Notes under the pieces: model-generated | The model's database searches: none | Seen by the model: only the letters and a program-made list of their open reading frames with translations | What the model was told of the DNA's origin: nothing | Source: CAZRIE01 sp964600075 | GTDB lineage: Bacteria; Bacteroidota; Bacteroidia; Flavobacteriales; Flavobacteriaceae | Direction: 5' to 3' | NCBI GenBank assembly: GCA_964600075.1 | Contig: CAZRIE010000037.1 | Coordinates: 1 to 34,446, forward strand | DNA length: 34,446 nt | Shown here: positions 1 through 10,300 of the stretch, piece after piece | Numbering within the stretch: position 1 is the stretch's first letter | Layout: each line of letters starts with the position of its first letter | Made by a program: the position numbers and the translations under genes

Positions 1-193
1 ACATAAGGGAATGAAGTAGGTATAATTAAGATATTCTTGTCCCGTAAAATGGCCGATTAATAGAACTTTTTCCTTTTGTAATATACTCTCTATAGAACAG
101 TCCCATTTTTGTTCTCTATTTTGGTGGTTGTTTATTCTTTAGGGCATGGAATTTGGCCCCGAAGTTTCGAGCGGAGTTTGGAATTTATAACTT

Positions 194-2758
194 CTATTTC
201 TCTCCCTCTTCCTTTATCGAAACATCCCTTCGGAATGGAATGAATAGGGGGTCGACATCTTTGGTCTCACCGATGACCGATTCGATTTCCCTTTTGAGGT
301 AGTTCAAATGGGCGATAGTCAGCCGATCCGTCATCACGGGTATGGTTCTCTTTATTTTACCCTGTAGTATCAATAAATTATCCAATGCCAATGAGCGTAC
401 ATCGGTATTCGAAGTATAACCTTCAGAAAGCTTGGCCAAAATACCTTCTACAAGTCCTTCTGCTTCGTCAGGTTTGTACAGCGTGATCAAGTTCGAAACA
501 TATGACTTTTGAAGTTTTCTACGGTAGGCGTTGGTTTGATAGAAAACGTTCATATCGCCCCAGACCAATTGCCCGAGATCGTCCATATATTCTTCGGGGG
601 TATAAGGATCTTCGTTTTCGTAACGTTCGGCGATAAATGTCATACGGCTCAAGCGGCTTCCACCGAGTAAATTCACCATTACACTTTCCATAGTTTTGGT
701 TACCGACTCTTTTGATTGCGGCGATTGTATCGCGTTCAAGATATCGTTACGCAGCAACCATTTGGGTTCCTTAAAAATATAATTCTCCAAGAAGAGCAAA
801 GCCTGTTTTTGGCGGTCCTTATCCACTGGACGATAAACTTCGCCCTCTTCGCCCATAGTCTTTGGCGTAACGTAGATACCACCGATATTCTTCGATACGT
901 GAAAAATATAATCACTGTATTGGCCAACTAGATCCTTATAAACTTGATCTAAGTTAGCATAATCATCGCTACTGCGTTCTTTCGTCCATTTTTTGAGATA
1001 GGGTGCGATTCGTTGTAGGTTGAGAATGCCGTACATACTGGCCTGCATGGCATCATCGCCCAAGTCTTCCGTCTGGGAGCGGGGGTCAAAATCACGACCC
1101 TCACCACCGAACCAAAGTCTCGGGTTGGCCTTGACACTATCTACGACCATTTGGCTTAACAGGTCTTTTTCGTCGTTCAAAGAAAGGTCTTCCGGAAAAT
1201 GCGAGTACCCCCATTGGATTGCCCATTTATCATAATCACCGATGCGGGGCATCAAATCTTCTGTAGGTATACTGTCTTCAGGTTGTGCAACGTAGTTAAA
1301 ACGGGCATAGTCCATAATTGAGCTGGTATGACCATTATTTTTCAACCACTCGGCATCGCGTAGTTTTTCTACGGGAGTTGCCGAACTAGCACCCATATTA
1401 TGTCGAAGACCCAAGGTATGGCCCACTTCATGTGATGCAACAAAGCGGATAAGGTCGCCCATCAATTCGGTCTCGAATTCCATTTTCTGTGCGCGTTCGT
1501 CAACGGCACCTGCCTGCACCATGTACCAACTGTGTAAGAGGCTCATCAAATTATGGTACCAGCCGATATGGCTTTCCAAAATTTCACCGCTTCTGGGGTC
1601 TACAATATTGGGGCCGTAGGCATTTTTAGAAGGGGAGGCAAAATAACGTAGTACGGAGAACCTTGAATCTTCAAGACTCATACTATTATCATTTTCGGGC
1701 CACTGCCTGCCGATAATGGCGTTCTTGAAACCGGCTTGTTCGAAAGCTACCTGCCAATCGTTGATGCCTTGGATAAGGTAGGGGCGCCACTTTTTGGGCG
1801 TTGCCGGATCGATGTAATAAATTATCGGTTCTTTGGGCACGACCAATTCGCCACGTTTCCATTTCAGCAAGTCTTCCGGCTTGGGCTCTAACCGCCATCG
1901 ATGTATATACGTATTACGGTCTACCTTCTGCTGGTCGTCGCCATATTCTAAATACGAACTGGCAAAATAACCTACGCGTTCATCATAAAGTCTTTTGCGC
2001 ATGGGTTCTTTAGGCAAAAGAATAAACGAGTTGTTGATTTCTAAAGTAACGACCCCGGCTAAAATAGCCGCAGGCAGTTGTTTGCGTTTATCTTTCCCCG
2101 TTTTTGCCTTATAGGTCTTTACTGTCTTGATTTCGGTATTGATGGGAAAGGAATTGATTTCCTTTATATATGATTTGTTCTTTTCGAGTGATGTTAGTTT
2201 GTAGGCGTCTTTCTGATCACTGCTTAATGCCAGTAACGGATTTTCTCCGTTGACAAAACCTGTTACGTCGATGACGTACGAATTTTCATCTTCGTTGTGC
2301 GCCTTGATGTCGAAGGCCTCTAAAATTGGTGTAATGTTCGAGTTGTTGACCGCTTTTGATATCGCATCGTCTTCGCTGGCCGAACTGACCAAAGTTGAGA
2401 TACGTAGAAAAAGATTATCAGAAGGCCCCTTTTCAAAAACAATCGTGTTTTCCGAGATTTTCTCCCCACCATAATTGCCTGCCCCTGAAGGCGTTTTTAT
2501 AAATCGGGTAACGACCAACATCTCACGATTTAATAGACGATCGGATATTTCGAAATAATACTTGTCACCGACCTTGTGCACATCAAAGAGTCCATGGGTA
2601 GAGATAGCTTCATCGGTGATAAGACGGTCATAGGTTTTCGAACTATTAAGTGCAAGACTTTCGGTTTTCCCAACTTTATCAGATTTGCTGACAACCCCTA
2701 TGCTCCCACATGAAGTTGCCAAAGCCAAAAATCCTAAATACGTGAAAAAACGCTTCAT
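194..2758 (-). CDS. Zinc-dependent metalloprotease lipoprotein (DUF5117/DUF4953 type)
   Basis: An 854-residue secreted zinc endopeptidase. The N-terminus has a lipoprotein signal peptide ending in a lipobox (LATSC, Cys17), so the protein is probably anchored in the outer membrane or exposed at the surface. The extended zinc motif HEVGHTLGLRHN spans residues 443-454, giving His443, His447 and His453 as ligands and Glu444 as catalytic base. A long N-terminal part (about 60-330) resembles the DUF5118/DUF5117 region of this family, followed by the catalytic part (DUF4953) and an alpha-helical C-terminus. The length is normal for the family. The ATG is well placed before the signal peptide. It stands alone, 328 nt downstream of the epimerase gene on the same strand. 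The natural substrate is unknown; nutrient protein degradation is an inference. Confidence 0.9.
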   Translation of the reverse strand: MKRFFTYLGFLALATSCGSIGVVSKSDKVGKTESLALNSSKTYDRLITDEAISTHGLFDVHKVGDKYYFEISDRLLNREMLVVTRFIKTPSGAGNYGGEKISENTIVFEKGPSDNLFLRISTLVSSASEDDAISKAVNNSNITPILEAFDIKAHNEDENSYVIDVTGFVNGENPLLALSSDQKDAYKLTSLEKNKSYIKEINSFPINTEIKTVKTYKAKTGKDKRKQLPAAILAGVVTLEINNSFILLPKEPMRKRLYDERVGYFASSYLEYGDDQQKVDRNTYIHRWRLEPKPEDLLKWKRGELVVPKEPIIYYIDPATPKKWRPYLIQGINDWQVAFEQAGFKNAIIGRQWPENDNSMSLEDSRFSVLRYFASPSKNAYGPNIVDPRSGEILESHIGWYHNLMSLLHSWYMVQAGAVDERAQKMEFETELMGDLIRFVASHEVGHTLGLRHNMGASSATPVEKLRDAEWLKNNGHTSSIMDYARFNYVAQPEDSIPTEDLMPRIGDYDKWAIQWGYSHFPEDLSLNDEKDLLSQMVVDSVKANPRLWFGGEGRDFDPRSQTEDLGDDAMQASMYGILNLQRIAPYLKKWTKERSSDDYANLDQVYKDLVGQYSDYIFHVSKNIGGIYVTPKTMGEEGEVYRPVDKDRQKQALLFLENYIFKEPKWLLRNDILNAIQSPQSKESVTKTMESVMVNLLGGSRLSRMTFIAERYENEDPYTPEEYMDDLGQLVWGDMNVFYQTNAYRRKLQKSYVSNLITLYKPDEAEGLVEGILAKLSEGYTSNTDVRSLALDNLLILQGKIKRTIPVMTDRLTIAHLNYLKREIESVIGETKDVDPLFIPFRRDVSIKEEGEK

Positions 2759-3086
2759 TGCTATAAAAATTTACCGTCCGTTTTATATTGCCAAATTTGG
2801 CTCGGTCAGCACGTCCCAATTAAATAAACGCCCACCTGACCAAAGTTGAGCAGGTTATCGGCTTTATATAAGTAGCGAACGTGTCAATTTATACTTTAGT
2901 ATGGTTTTGGTCGGGTCAGCTCTGCTTTTAACACAATATTGCTAAGGTCGTGAATGGTTAAAACTCATGACCGTGAATATATACGCAAGTCTTCACAAGA
3001 AAGACTAGAACGACAATATACAATTCTGGGCTATGGAAGTCAATTTTAATAGGAAAAAATCTAAAACATCTTCTTGGTCTCTTGGT
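2759..3086. other. Intergenic gap without a gene
   Basis: These 328 nt separate the metalloprotease start from the epimerase stop. I see no credible coding frame; the only open frame overlapping it runs antisense into the epimerase. It should hold the metalloprotease promoter, but I find no good TAnnTTTG element on the minus strand. A 12-bp palindrome lies at 2790-2801. The rest is AT-rich with no clear terminator. Confidence 0.5.
2790..2801. promoter_or_regulatory. 12-bp perfect palindrome upstream of the metalloprotease
   Basis: The sequence GCCAAATTTGGC is its own reverse complement and lies 31 nt before the metalloprotease start codon. Its position and symmetry would suit a dimeric repressor operator. 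No regulator is identified, and a 12-bp palindrome can arise by chance in AT-rich spacers. Confidence 0.25.
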
Positions 3087-4487
3087 TCAAGGTTTACTTT
3101 CGGTCAATGCAAATTCGCCTTTAAGCATCTGTATTACATTGATCATGGAGCGAATGTTGTGGTAATTTACCTTCCAGATTTGAGCTTTGGCGTCGTTTTT
3201 AGCTTCCGGATCGGTATCGAGGCCTTCATGGTACCAGCCTCTATATTTAGGATCGATAAGATAGCTATCGAGATAGCCCCATTGTTTTTCGAATAACTCA
3301 TAATAGCGTTTTTCTTCGGGATGTAACTCCGCCATAAGCAATAGGGAATTCAGGCCTTCCGCCTCCGTCCACCAGACTTTTGCATGGTTTTCGATTGTTC
3401 GTTTTCCGGAGGCGTCCCAATAATAGCCGCCGTCATAAAACCCACCTTTTTCATCGTCCCAACCCCATTCAAGGGCATGGTCGACCATCTTTTTCGCCTT
3501 GACAGCTGTAATTGTATCGTTTTGCAGCCAAAGTACATGCGAAGCTTCGAGCATTAGAAATGCGGTCTCCACATCATGACCAAAGGAAACATGGTCAAGA
3601 TTAAAATGTGTTTTGCGATAGGTTTCCAAAGAATCCCGAAGGGAAACCGGCTTCCAATCTCTTTCCAGATGAAGGGTCAGATATCCTTTTTCGGTAGTTA
3701 TGGTATCGCGGACCAGTAAGAGCATTTCTTCCAAACGCTTTTTTAAAAGTGGGTCTGGCCAAACTTCATAAAGTGCCGTAAAACTTTCTAAAAGGTGGAT
3801 GGAAGAGTTTTGGTCTTTCCAATCTTTACGAATGAAGTTGTCATAATTTTTATCGTTTTCCTCTACGTCGAGCATCCAAGAACCATCTTGCTGCATAACG
3901 TCAAAATACCCGCCATAAAGCGAATCATGGGAATGTTCCTCTAGCCAATGAAACGTCTTTTTAGCCAAGTCAAGGGCCTCCGAATCGTTTGATATTTTGT
4001 AGTAAGCGGCCAGACCATAAATAGCGAATGAATTGCCATAGGCACTTTTACCAGTAGAACGTACTTTTAACGAATCGCCTTCGAGACCGAGCAGGGTATG
4101 AAATCCGCCATTTTCAGCATCCCACATCTTATCCCTTAAAAACCTGTAGCCATGGGAGGCGAATTCCTGATATTTTTTATCCTTGTAATAGTGTGCCAAT
4201 ATCGAAGTTGTCCAAACATGGCGTGCCTGACTGACCAGCATCTTATTCTGTTTCCCTTCCTTAGCCCATTTGTAATTGAAATCGGACCAAAATCCGCCGT
4301 TGACGGAATCAATAGTCTTTGGGTACCAAATGTCTACAAGCTCATCTAATGAAGTTTCTATTTGCGCCCGTAGTTTATCTTGATCGGCATTTTGGGTTGC
4401 GTCTTTCTCCTTACAGGAAAAAAAGAATGATATAAAGACAAGTCCAATGAACCCTAGAAAAGAATGGATATTAAAAGGATGCTTCAT
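3087..4487 (-). CDS. AGE / cellobiose-2-epimerase-like lipoprotein
   Basis: A 466-residue protein of the N-acylglucosamine 2-epimerase superfamily ((alpha/alpha)6 barrel), closest in motifs to cellobiose 2-epimerases, which epimerise the reducing-end glucose of a disaccharide at C2. Conserved stretches are QARHVW near the N-terminus, DHVSFGHDVE (His299, His304), KVWWTEAE and WKVNYHN (His443); the late histidines correspond to the acid/base pair of the family. Unlike the usual cytosolic members, it begins with a hydrophobic signal and a lipobox ending FFSC (Cys25), so it should be a periplasmic or outer-membrane lipoprotein. It lies 70 nt after the TauE permease on the same strand, and an inverted repeat sits directly before its start. 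The substrate is not determined; mannosyl or cello-oligosaccharides are possible. Confidence 0.85.
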   Translation of the reverse strand: MKHPFNIHSFLGFIGLVFISFFFSCKEKDATQNADQDKLRAQIETSLDELVDIWYPKTIDSVNGGFWSDFNYKWAKEGKQNKMLVSQARHVWTTSILAHYYKDKKYQEFASHGYRFLRDKMWDAENGGFHTLLGLEGDSLKVRSTGKSAYGNSFAIYGLAAYYKISNDSEALDLAKKTFHWLEEHSHDSLYGGYFDVMQQDGSWMLDVEENDKNYDNFIRKDWKDQNSSIHLLESFTALYEVWPDPLLKKRLEEMLLLVRDTITTEKGYLTLHLERDWKPVSLRDSLETYRKTHFNLDHVSFGHDVETAFLMLEASHVLWLQNDTITAVKAKKMVDHALEWGWDDEKGGFYDGGYYWDASGKRTIENHAKVWWTEAEGLNSLLLMAELHPEEKRYYELFEKQWGYLDSYLIDPKYRGWYHEGLDTDPEAKNDAKAQIWKVNYHNIRSMINVIQMLKGEFALTESKP

Positions 4488-4492
4488 TTTAT

Positions 4493-4532
4493 GTAGCTTT
4501 ATATGAATAAACAGTTGTGCATATAAAGCTAC
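4493..4532 (-). repeat. Perfect 13-bp inverted repeat at the epimerase translation start
   Basis: The arms 4493-4505 and 4520-4532 (GTAGCTTTATATG and its exact reverse complement) are separated by 14 nt. On the minus-strand transcript the hairpin begins 25 nt after the tauE stop codon and ends 5 nt before the epimerase ATG. No U-run follows, so it does not look like a simple terminator. It could be a translation-control hairpin or an operator. Confidence 0.7.
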
Positions 4533-4557
4533 TTAATAATTCTGATAATGTTTTTGG

Positions 4558-5313
4558 CTATTTGATCAAAATCATCACTGCCCCTAATGCGGTCAATACC
4601 AAGATCATCTTTCGGTAGAAATCTTCTTTGATCAGTTTGACTAGGCGAAAACCTACAAAAATGCCAATTACGATTCCAGGAATCAATTTAAGGTCGAACA
4701 ATAACGTTTCTCGGGTTATTGTTTCCCAAACGAAAATATGAAGGGGTAACTTCAAAACGTTGACAATTAAAAAAAGCCAGGCCGCAGTTCCGATAAATTC
4801 GTTTTTGGGTACCCGCATCGCCAAAAAGTAGATATTACTGAAGGCACCGCCCAGGTTTCCGATCATGGTAGTGATTCCGGCAATGGTACCCACGAAACCT
4901 GCGAACGCCCAGTGTGTAGGCACGGCCTTTGATTTTCTCCGGTCCCACCAGTACATCATTCCAACGCTCACCAAGATGATCACGGCCATGGCGATTTTAA
5001 AAATGCCTTCGTCTAGGTCGTTCCCAATAAAAACACCGATTAGGATACCAACAAGTATCCAAGGTAAAAATCGTGCGATATACCACCAGTTGGCGTGCCT
5101 GTTGTAATAAATGACCGCAAAAATATCACCGACAATCAATAGCGGAACGACAATACCCGTTGAAGCCTTGGCATTGAAGGCAAGGGCCATCAAGGTGACA
5201 TTGACAATGGCAATTCCTTTTATGCCTGCTTTTGAAAGTCCGATTACGAATGCCGCTGTAAAGGCAAGAGCCCATGCCGTGGTTGAGATATCGAATGTAG
5301 TGCTTAAGAACAA
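4558..5313 (-). CDS. TauE/SafE-family membrane permease
   Basis: A 251-residue integral membrane protein with about eight hydrophobic segments, and the two-half arrangement of the TauE/SafE (sulfite exporter) family. Glycine-rich hydrophobic stretches such as AAFVIGLSKAGIKG near the N-terminus and the central GFVGTIAGITTMIGNLGG are typical of the two repeated halves. Family members move small anions such as sulfite, sulfoacetate or other organosulfur compounds across the inner membrane; specificity cannot be read here. It is divergent from the sodium:solute symporter (82 nt between starts) and is followed by the epimerase, so it could serve either neighbour or neither. Confidence 0.85.
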   Translation of the reverse strand: MFLSTTFDISTTAWALAFTAAFVIGLSKAGIKGIAIVNVTLMALAFNAKASTGIVVPLLIVGDIFAVIYYNRHANWWYIARFLPWILVGILIGVFIGNDLDEGIFKIAMAVIILVSVGMMYWWDRRKSKAVPTHWAFAGFVGTIAGITTMIGNLGGAFSNIYFLAMRVPKNEFIGTAAWLFLIVNVLKLPLHIFVWETITRETLLFDLKLIPGIVIGIFVGFRLVKLIKEDFYRKMILVLTALGAVMILIK

Positions 5314-5358
5314 GAATGAGGTTTAACGGACGAAACGTAAAAGTATCCTAAAAAATAA

Positions 5359-5366
5359 TATCTTTA
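5359..5366 (+). promoter_or_regulatory. Candidate -7 element for the symporter gene
   Basis: TATCTTTA matches seven of eight positions of the Bacteroidota -7 consensus TAnnTTTG and would give a short leader of roughly 25 nt before the ATG at 5396. There is no TTG at the expected -33 distance, so support is weak. Confidence 0.25.
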
Positions 5367-5395
5367 TCGCTTAACCAACAATCAAACTAACGTCC

Positions 5396-7204
5396 ATGGA
5401 ATTATCTACCCTCGATTATAGCCTTATCATTATTTTCTTTTCGATAGTTCTAGGAATCGGAATCTACGTTTCAAAAAAATCAGGTAAGGATTCTTCCGAG
5501 TTTTTTCTTTCGGGCAGAACAATGCCTTGGTGGCTTTTGGGCCTTTCAATGGTCGCCACAACGTTCTCTACGGATACACCCAATTTAGTAACCGATTTAG
5601 TTCGAACCAAAGGTGTTTCAGGTAACTGGGGATGGTGGTGTTTTTTGCTTACGGGTATGTTGACCGTTTTCGTGTACGCGAAGCTATGGCGAAAATCGAA
5701 CGTTAAAACTGACCTAGAGTTTTATGAATTGCGATATGGTGGCAAACCAGCAAGTTTCTTGAGAAAATTCAGAGCGGTTTATTTGGGTGTTATTTTTAAT
5801 GTAATCACTATGTCCGCCGTTACTTTGGCCGCTATAAAAATAGGGGGTATCATGTTAGGCCTCGAGCCCTTGGAAACGGTCATTGGCGCGGGTCTGATTA
5901 CGGTTGTTTTTAGCGCTTTAGGAGGTTTCAAAGGCGTGGTCTATACCGATTTTCTGTTGTTTTTTGTTGCCATGGCCGGAGCTATTGGTGCTGCCTATTA
6001 TTTGGTCAATATTCCTGAGGTTGGGGGTATTGAAGCGATGATGGCAAACGAGTTAGTTACCTCGAAAATGGATATTCTTCCTGATTTTAGTGACAAAAAA
6101 ATGTTTATGACGCTACTAGTTGTTCCCTTGGCGGTACAATGGTGGAGTTCTTGGTACCCTGGTGGAGAGCCAGGTGGTGGTGGCTATATCGCACAAAGAA
6201 TGTTGGCTGCTAAAGACGAGAATCATGCCATCGGCGCTACTTTCTTTTTTAATATCATGCATTATGCCTTGCGTCCCTGGCCGTGGATTTTAGTCGCGTT
6301 GGCCTCGTTGGTGGTCTATCCGGATATTGCAAGTATTGCAGAAGCATTCCCGAATGTTGCAGAAGATAAATTAGGACATGACTTGGCGTATTCGGCAATG
6401 CTGACAAAATTACCAAGCGGACTTTTGGGCTTGGTACTTGCGTCTTTGATAGCGGCCTATATGAGCACGATTTCAACACAATTAAATTGGGGGTCCTCAT
6501 ATATAGTTTTTGACTTTTATAAACAGCAGATCAATCCTGAGGCTTCCGAAAAAAGATTGGTAGCAGTTGGAAGGATATCAACGGTAATTTTAATGGTTTT
6601 GAGTGCTTTTTTAGCTCTGGCAATGCAGAATGCACAGCAAATCTTTGAATTACTTTTGCTTTTTGGCGCAGGAACGGGACTCATATTTATTCTACGCTGG
6701 TTTTGGTGGCGAATTAATGCTTGGACCGAAATTTCCGCTATGTTCGCTTCTGGTATTTTGTCCATACTACTAAAAGCAACTTCTTTCGGGCCATTTTTAT
6801 TTGCAGTGGAAACTGGCGTATTCCCAGAATGGGGAGAAATACCCTTTGTTATGCTGGTCACCACGGCTATTTGGGTAATAGTAACATTTACGACGAAACC
6901 AGAATCTAAAGAAGTACTACAATCATTTTATAAAAAAATACAGCCGGGAGGGCCAGGATGGAGCAAAGTTGTTAACGAAGCCAAGGAAGATAACATTGAA
7001 ATTGATACAGGAGAAAAATGGAGCGTACCCTCGGGCATCACAGCTATGCTTTTAGGGGTAGCCTTGGTTTATAGCCTGATGTTCGCAACCGGCTACTGGA
7101 TTTATGGCCGAACTACCTCGGCTCTAGTACTAACAGGGATAGCTATCGTTTCTGGTTTTCTGTTGCTCAAGGCATGGGGCAGGATGAAGGAAAATATTTT
7201 ATAG
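5396..7204 (+). CDS. Sodium:solute symporter (SSS family)
   Basis: A 602-residue inner-membrane symporter with about 13 predicted transmembrane helices and the length usual for flavobacterial SSS proteins. The N-terminal signature is visible: a first helix, then FFLSGRTMPWWLLGLSMVATTFSTDTPN in two parts around residues 36-64, matching the discontinuous helix that helps form the sodium and substrate sites. Later segments include WWSSWYPGGEPGGGGYIAQRM around residue 250. SSS proteins couple sodium influx to uptake of sugars, amino acids or organic acids. The neighbouring epimerase lipoprotein suggests a sugar substrate, but this is inference. It is followed after 109 nt by the DUF3857 gene. Confidence 0.9.
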   Translation: MELSTLDYSLIIIFFSIVLGIGIYVSKKSGKDSSEFFLSGRTMPWWLLGLSMVATTFSTDTPNLVTDLVRTKGVSGNWGWWCFLLTGMLTVFVYAKLWRKSNVKTDLEFYELRYGGKPASFLRKFRAVYLGVIFNVITMSAVTLAAIKIGGIMLGLEPLETVIGAGLITVVFSALGGFKGVVYTDFLLFFVAMAGAIGAAYYLVNIPEVGGIEAMMANELVTSKMDILPDFSDKKMFMTLLVVPLAVQWWSSWYPGGEPGGGGYIAQRMLAAKDENHAIGATFFFNIMHYALRPWPWILVALASLVVYPDIASIAEAFPNVAEDKLGHDLAYSAMLTKLPSGLLGLVLASLIAAYMSTISTQLNWGSSYIVFDFYKQQINPEASEKRLVAVGRISTVILMVLSAFLALAMQNAQQIFELLLLFGAGTGLIFILRWFWWRINAWTEISAMFASGILSILLKATSFGPFLFAVETGVFPEWGEIPFVMLVTTAIWVIVTFTTKPESKEVLQSFYKKIQPGGPGWSKVVNEAKEDNIEIDTGEKWSVPSGITAMLLGVALVYSLMFATGYWIYGRTTSALVLTGIAIVSGFLLLKAWGRMKENIL

Positions 7205-7313
7205 TACGATTTCTTTTTTTAAAGAGGGGAGCGTATCTAACTTACAAAACATACCATTTACAGGAAATTGGCGTTATGATTTAACCAAATCGTAACCAAA
7301 CCATGCCTGCTTT

Positions 7314-10300
7314 ATGAGATGTTTCTGCCTGTTTGTCCTTCTTGTACTATTCAATCTACCCACCGTTTCTTCTCAGGAAAATCAGGAAATAGAAGCCTAT
7401 TGGGAACTACTTTTTAAGAACGAAAGGCAAGAAGCGCTCTCAAAATTTCAGAAAAGGAAAAAAAACGACATTCATGACCAGCTTATTCATGAAATCTTAA
7501 AAATTGAGAACGGCACCTTTGCAAATCCCGATGGATTTATAGAAAAAATCAGCAGCTACCCTGATTTTGAGTATTACCTCTACGCCCTTTGGAACCAAAA
7601 CTTCTTTTTTGATACTTATCTCAGTACAGGTTTCAACAAAAAGAACTCAAAAAACATAAACGCATTTAACCTGAACTTGGTTAAAACCCCAACTGTAAAA
7701 GAATCGCTACGGTATTTGAAATCTGCACTCGCACAACATCACGATGACTGGGAGACTTATTATGAACTGAATTCGGAAATACCAGCAATCAAGACATGGC
7801 AGTTTTGCGGTAGCTTCGAGAATTTGAACGGTGGTGGACTGGCTACCGAATACGGCCCGGAAAAAATAGCGATTTCGCAAACGGATTTCAATGCGAATAG
7901 CAATGGATTCGTAAATTGGTATACACTCAAAGAGCATAAAAAAGAAGCCTATCAGTACTATTCGAACCATTCAGAGTATGGTAGCGGGGTGAACTATGCG
8001 CAGACTTTTTTCTCTAATCCACAAGCACGGAAAGCTGTCATCCGGTTTGGAAGTTCAGCATTTACCAAGGTTTGGCTGAACGATATACTGATTTATGAAA
8101 ATACCAATGACGGTATTACCGATTTGGATGCTTACAATGTAGAAGTGAATCTTCCTCAGGGCAATAATCGTCTTTTGGTAAAAAATGCAGACAAATCGGG
8201 CATTGCTTATTTCATTGTTAGGATTACCGATCTAGAAGGCAAGGCGCTGAACGATTTGAAATTTGATAGTTCATACATTCCTTATAACGAAAGTTCCACC
8301 GCTAGCCTCAGTCCAAAATCAATTGATCATCCCGTAGAAGCTTTTTTCACCAATAAATTAAAGCGTGACCCCAATAATTTTTTAAACAGATTCTGTTTGA
8401 TCAATACGTATCTGAGAAACTCAAAATATACCGAAGCCAAAGCTATTTTACTTCCATTGCTCGAAGCTTATCCGAACAGTTCGTTCTTGAGAAAATACCT
8501 TATCGAGACCTACACCAAAGAAAAAGATTATGCCTCGGTAAAAGAAGTGCAAAAGAACATCGAAAACGACGATGAGTCTTACTATTTGTCGTACCTCTAT
8601 CGCTTTCAAGATTCACGTAAACTGTTTAAGCTTCCAGTACCAGAGTTTAAGAAATTCATACAAGAGTTTTCCGCAGCAACCGATAAGGAGATTCTAAAAC
8701 AATCGGCTGCAATGCTTTTAAGCTTGCGAAAAGAAGATAGGGCGGGAGTCAAGGAGCACTTAAAGTCGATTACCGAAGAACACAAAGATCAGACAGGTGT
8801 GCTGAAAATTTATCTAAATATCTATTCTAGTTATCTGAACGAGGATGATATGGCCATTCGACTTTTAGAAGATATCAACGTCAACTATTTTGATTATGCG
8901 GCCTTGAAATCATTGGCGGGGTTTTATGATAAACAAGATAAAAAGGATAAAGCCCTAATGTTGTTCGAAGACAGATACGATTTGGTACGGCACGATAATA
9001 TCTACCTTTCGGATTATGTCGCTTATCTGCACAAGTACAAAAAGTACGGAGAATCGCTTCCGTATCTGGATCAATTACTTGAAAACTACCCCTATTCTTT
9101 TGTAGGTATGGAACTTAAGGGTACGGCATTGGAGCAAATTGGTAAAAGGAAGGAAGCCTTGGTCTGGTACGAGAAATCGTTAAAGCACAACGGGTCGAAT
9201 TCGTCTCTCCGAAAAAAAATCGATGACCTCTCGAACGCGAAAGATTATTTTGAAGAACTCGTAACGGCGAACATTTACGGTTTTATGGCAGAAAATAGAA
9301 ATAAGGGTATCCAAAGTAATTATGGTTACAACTATCTGTTAGATGAAAGCCTGTTACAATTGTATCCTGAAGGAGGTGGTAAATCACAGACCCGCTATGT
9401 GGTCGAGATTACTTCTGACAGCGGAATAGAATCATTAAAGGAAGTCAATCTAGGCCTCAGCGGTAACTACCATATTTCAAAATCGGAAATTATTAAACCG
9501 GACAAGAAGATTGTGCCCGCTTCTAAAAGTGGTTCTAACTTAGTTTTCAACAATCTTGAAATCGGTGACATTATCTATGTAGACTACCAAAGCAGCTATT
9601 CAAATAGCGGAAGATTCTATAAAGATCATGTCGATTATTTTCAGTTCGGTTCGTATCATCCCATATTCAAAAACACACTTAAGGTTTTGGTGCCAAAAGG
9701 GAAACGGTTCGAATATAAAGTACTCAACGGAGACATCGATTACAAAACGGAGAACATAGATAATTATGTGTACCATCACTGGGAAACTACCGATCAAAAA
9801 AGAATGTCACAGCAAGAGAACTATATGCCGAGCCTGAGCGATATTGCAAAAAATGTACATATCGGCACCATTGGTTCTTGGGACGATATTGCCAGTTGGT
9901 ACTCCGATCTTGTGCGCCCGCAGATTATTGTAAACTCAGATGTTGAAGAAGCGTTTCGAAAGATTTTCCCGAAGGGTACTTCGAGTTTTTCCGAAGATGA
10001 AAGGGCATCGCGTATCTACTATTATATCATGAAGAATTTCAGCTATAGCCACGTCGGTTTTAGACAGAGTGGTTATGTTCCCCAAAAGCCATCAAAGACC
10101 ATAAAATCGAAGTTGGGCGACTGTAAAGATTTTTCGACCCTCTATGTAACCCTGGCGCAAATGGCCGGGCTAAAATCACACCTGGTCTTAGTACTGACCT
10201 CTGACTACGGTCAGAATTCAATGGTGCTGCCCAGCCAAGATTTCAACCATTGTATCGCTAAGGTATTTATTGACGGTAAGGCCCAGTATCTAGAACTTAC

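Noticed and set aside
194..7204. Polysaccharide utilisation locus
   Set aside because: There is an epimerase and a symporter, but no SusC/SusD pair, no glycoside hydrolase and no sulfatase; the beta-barrel gene at 29.4-31.9 kb is far away and lacks a SusD.
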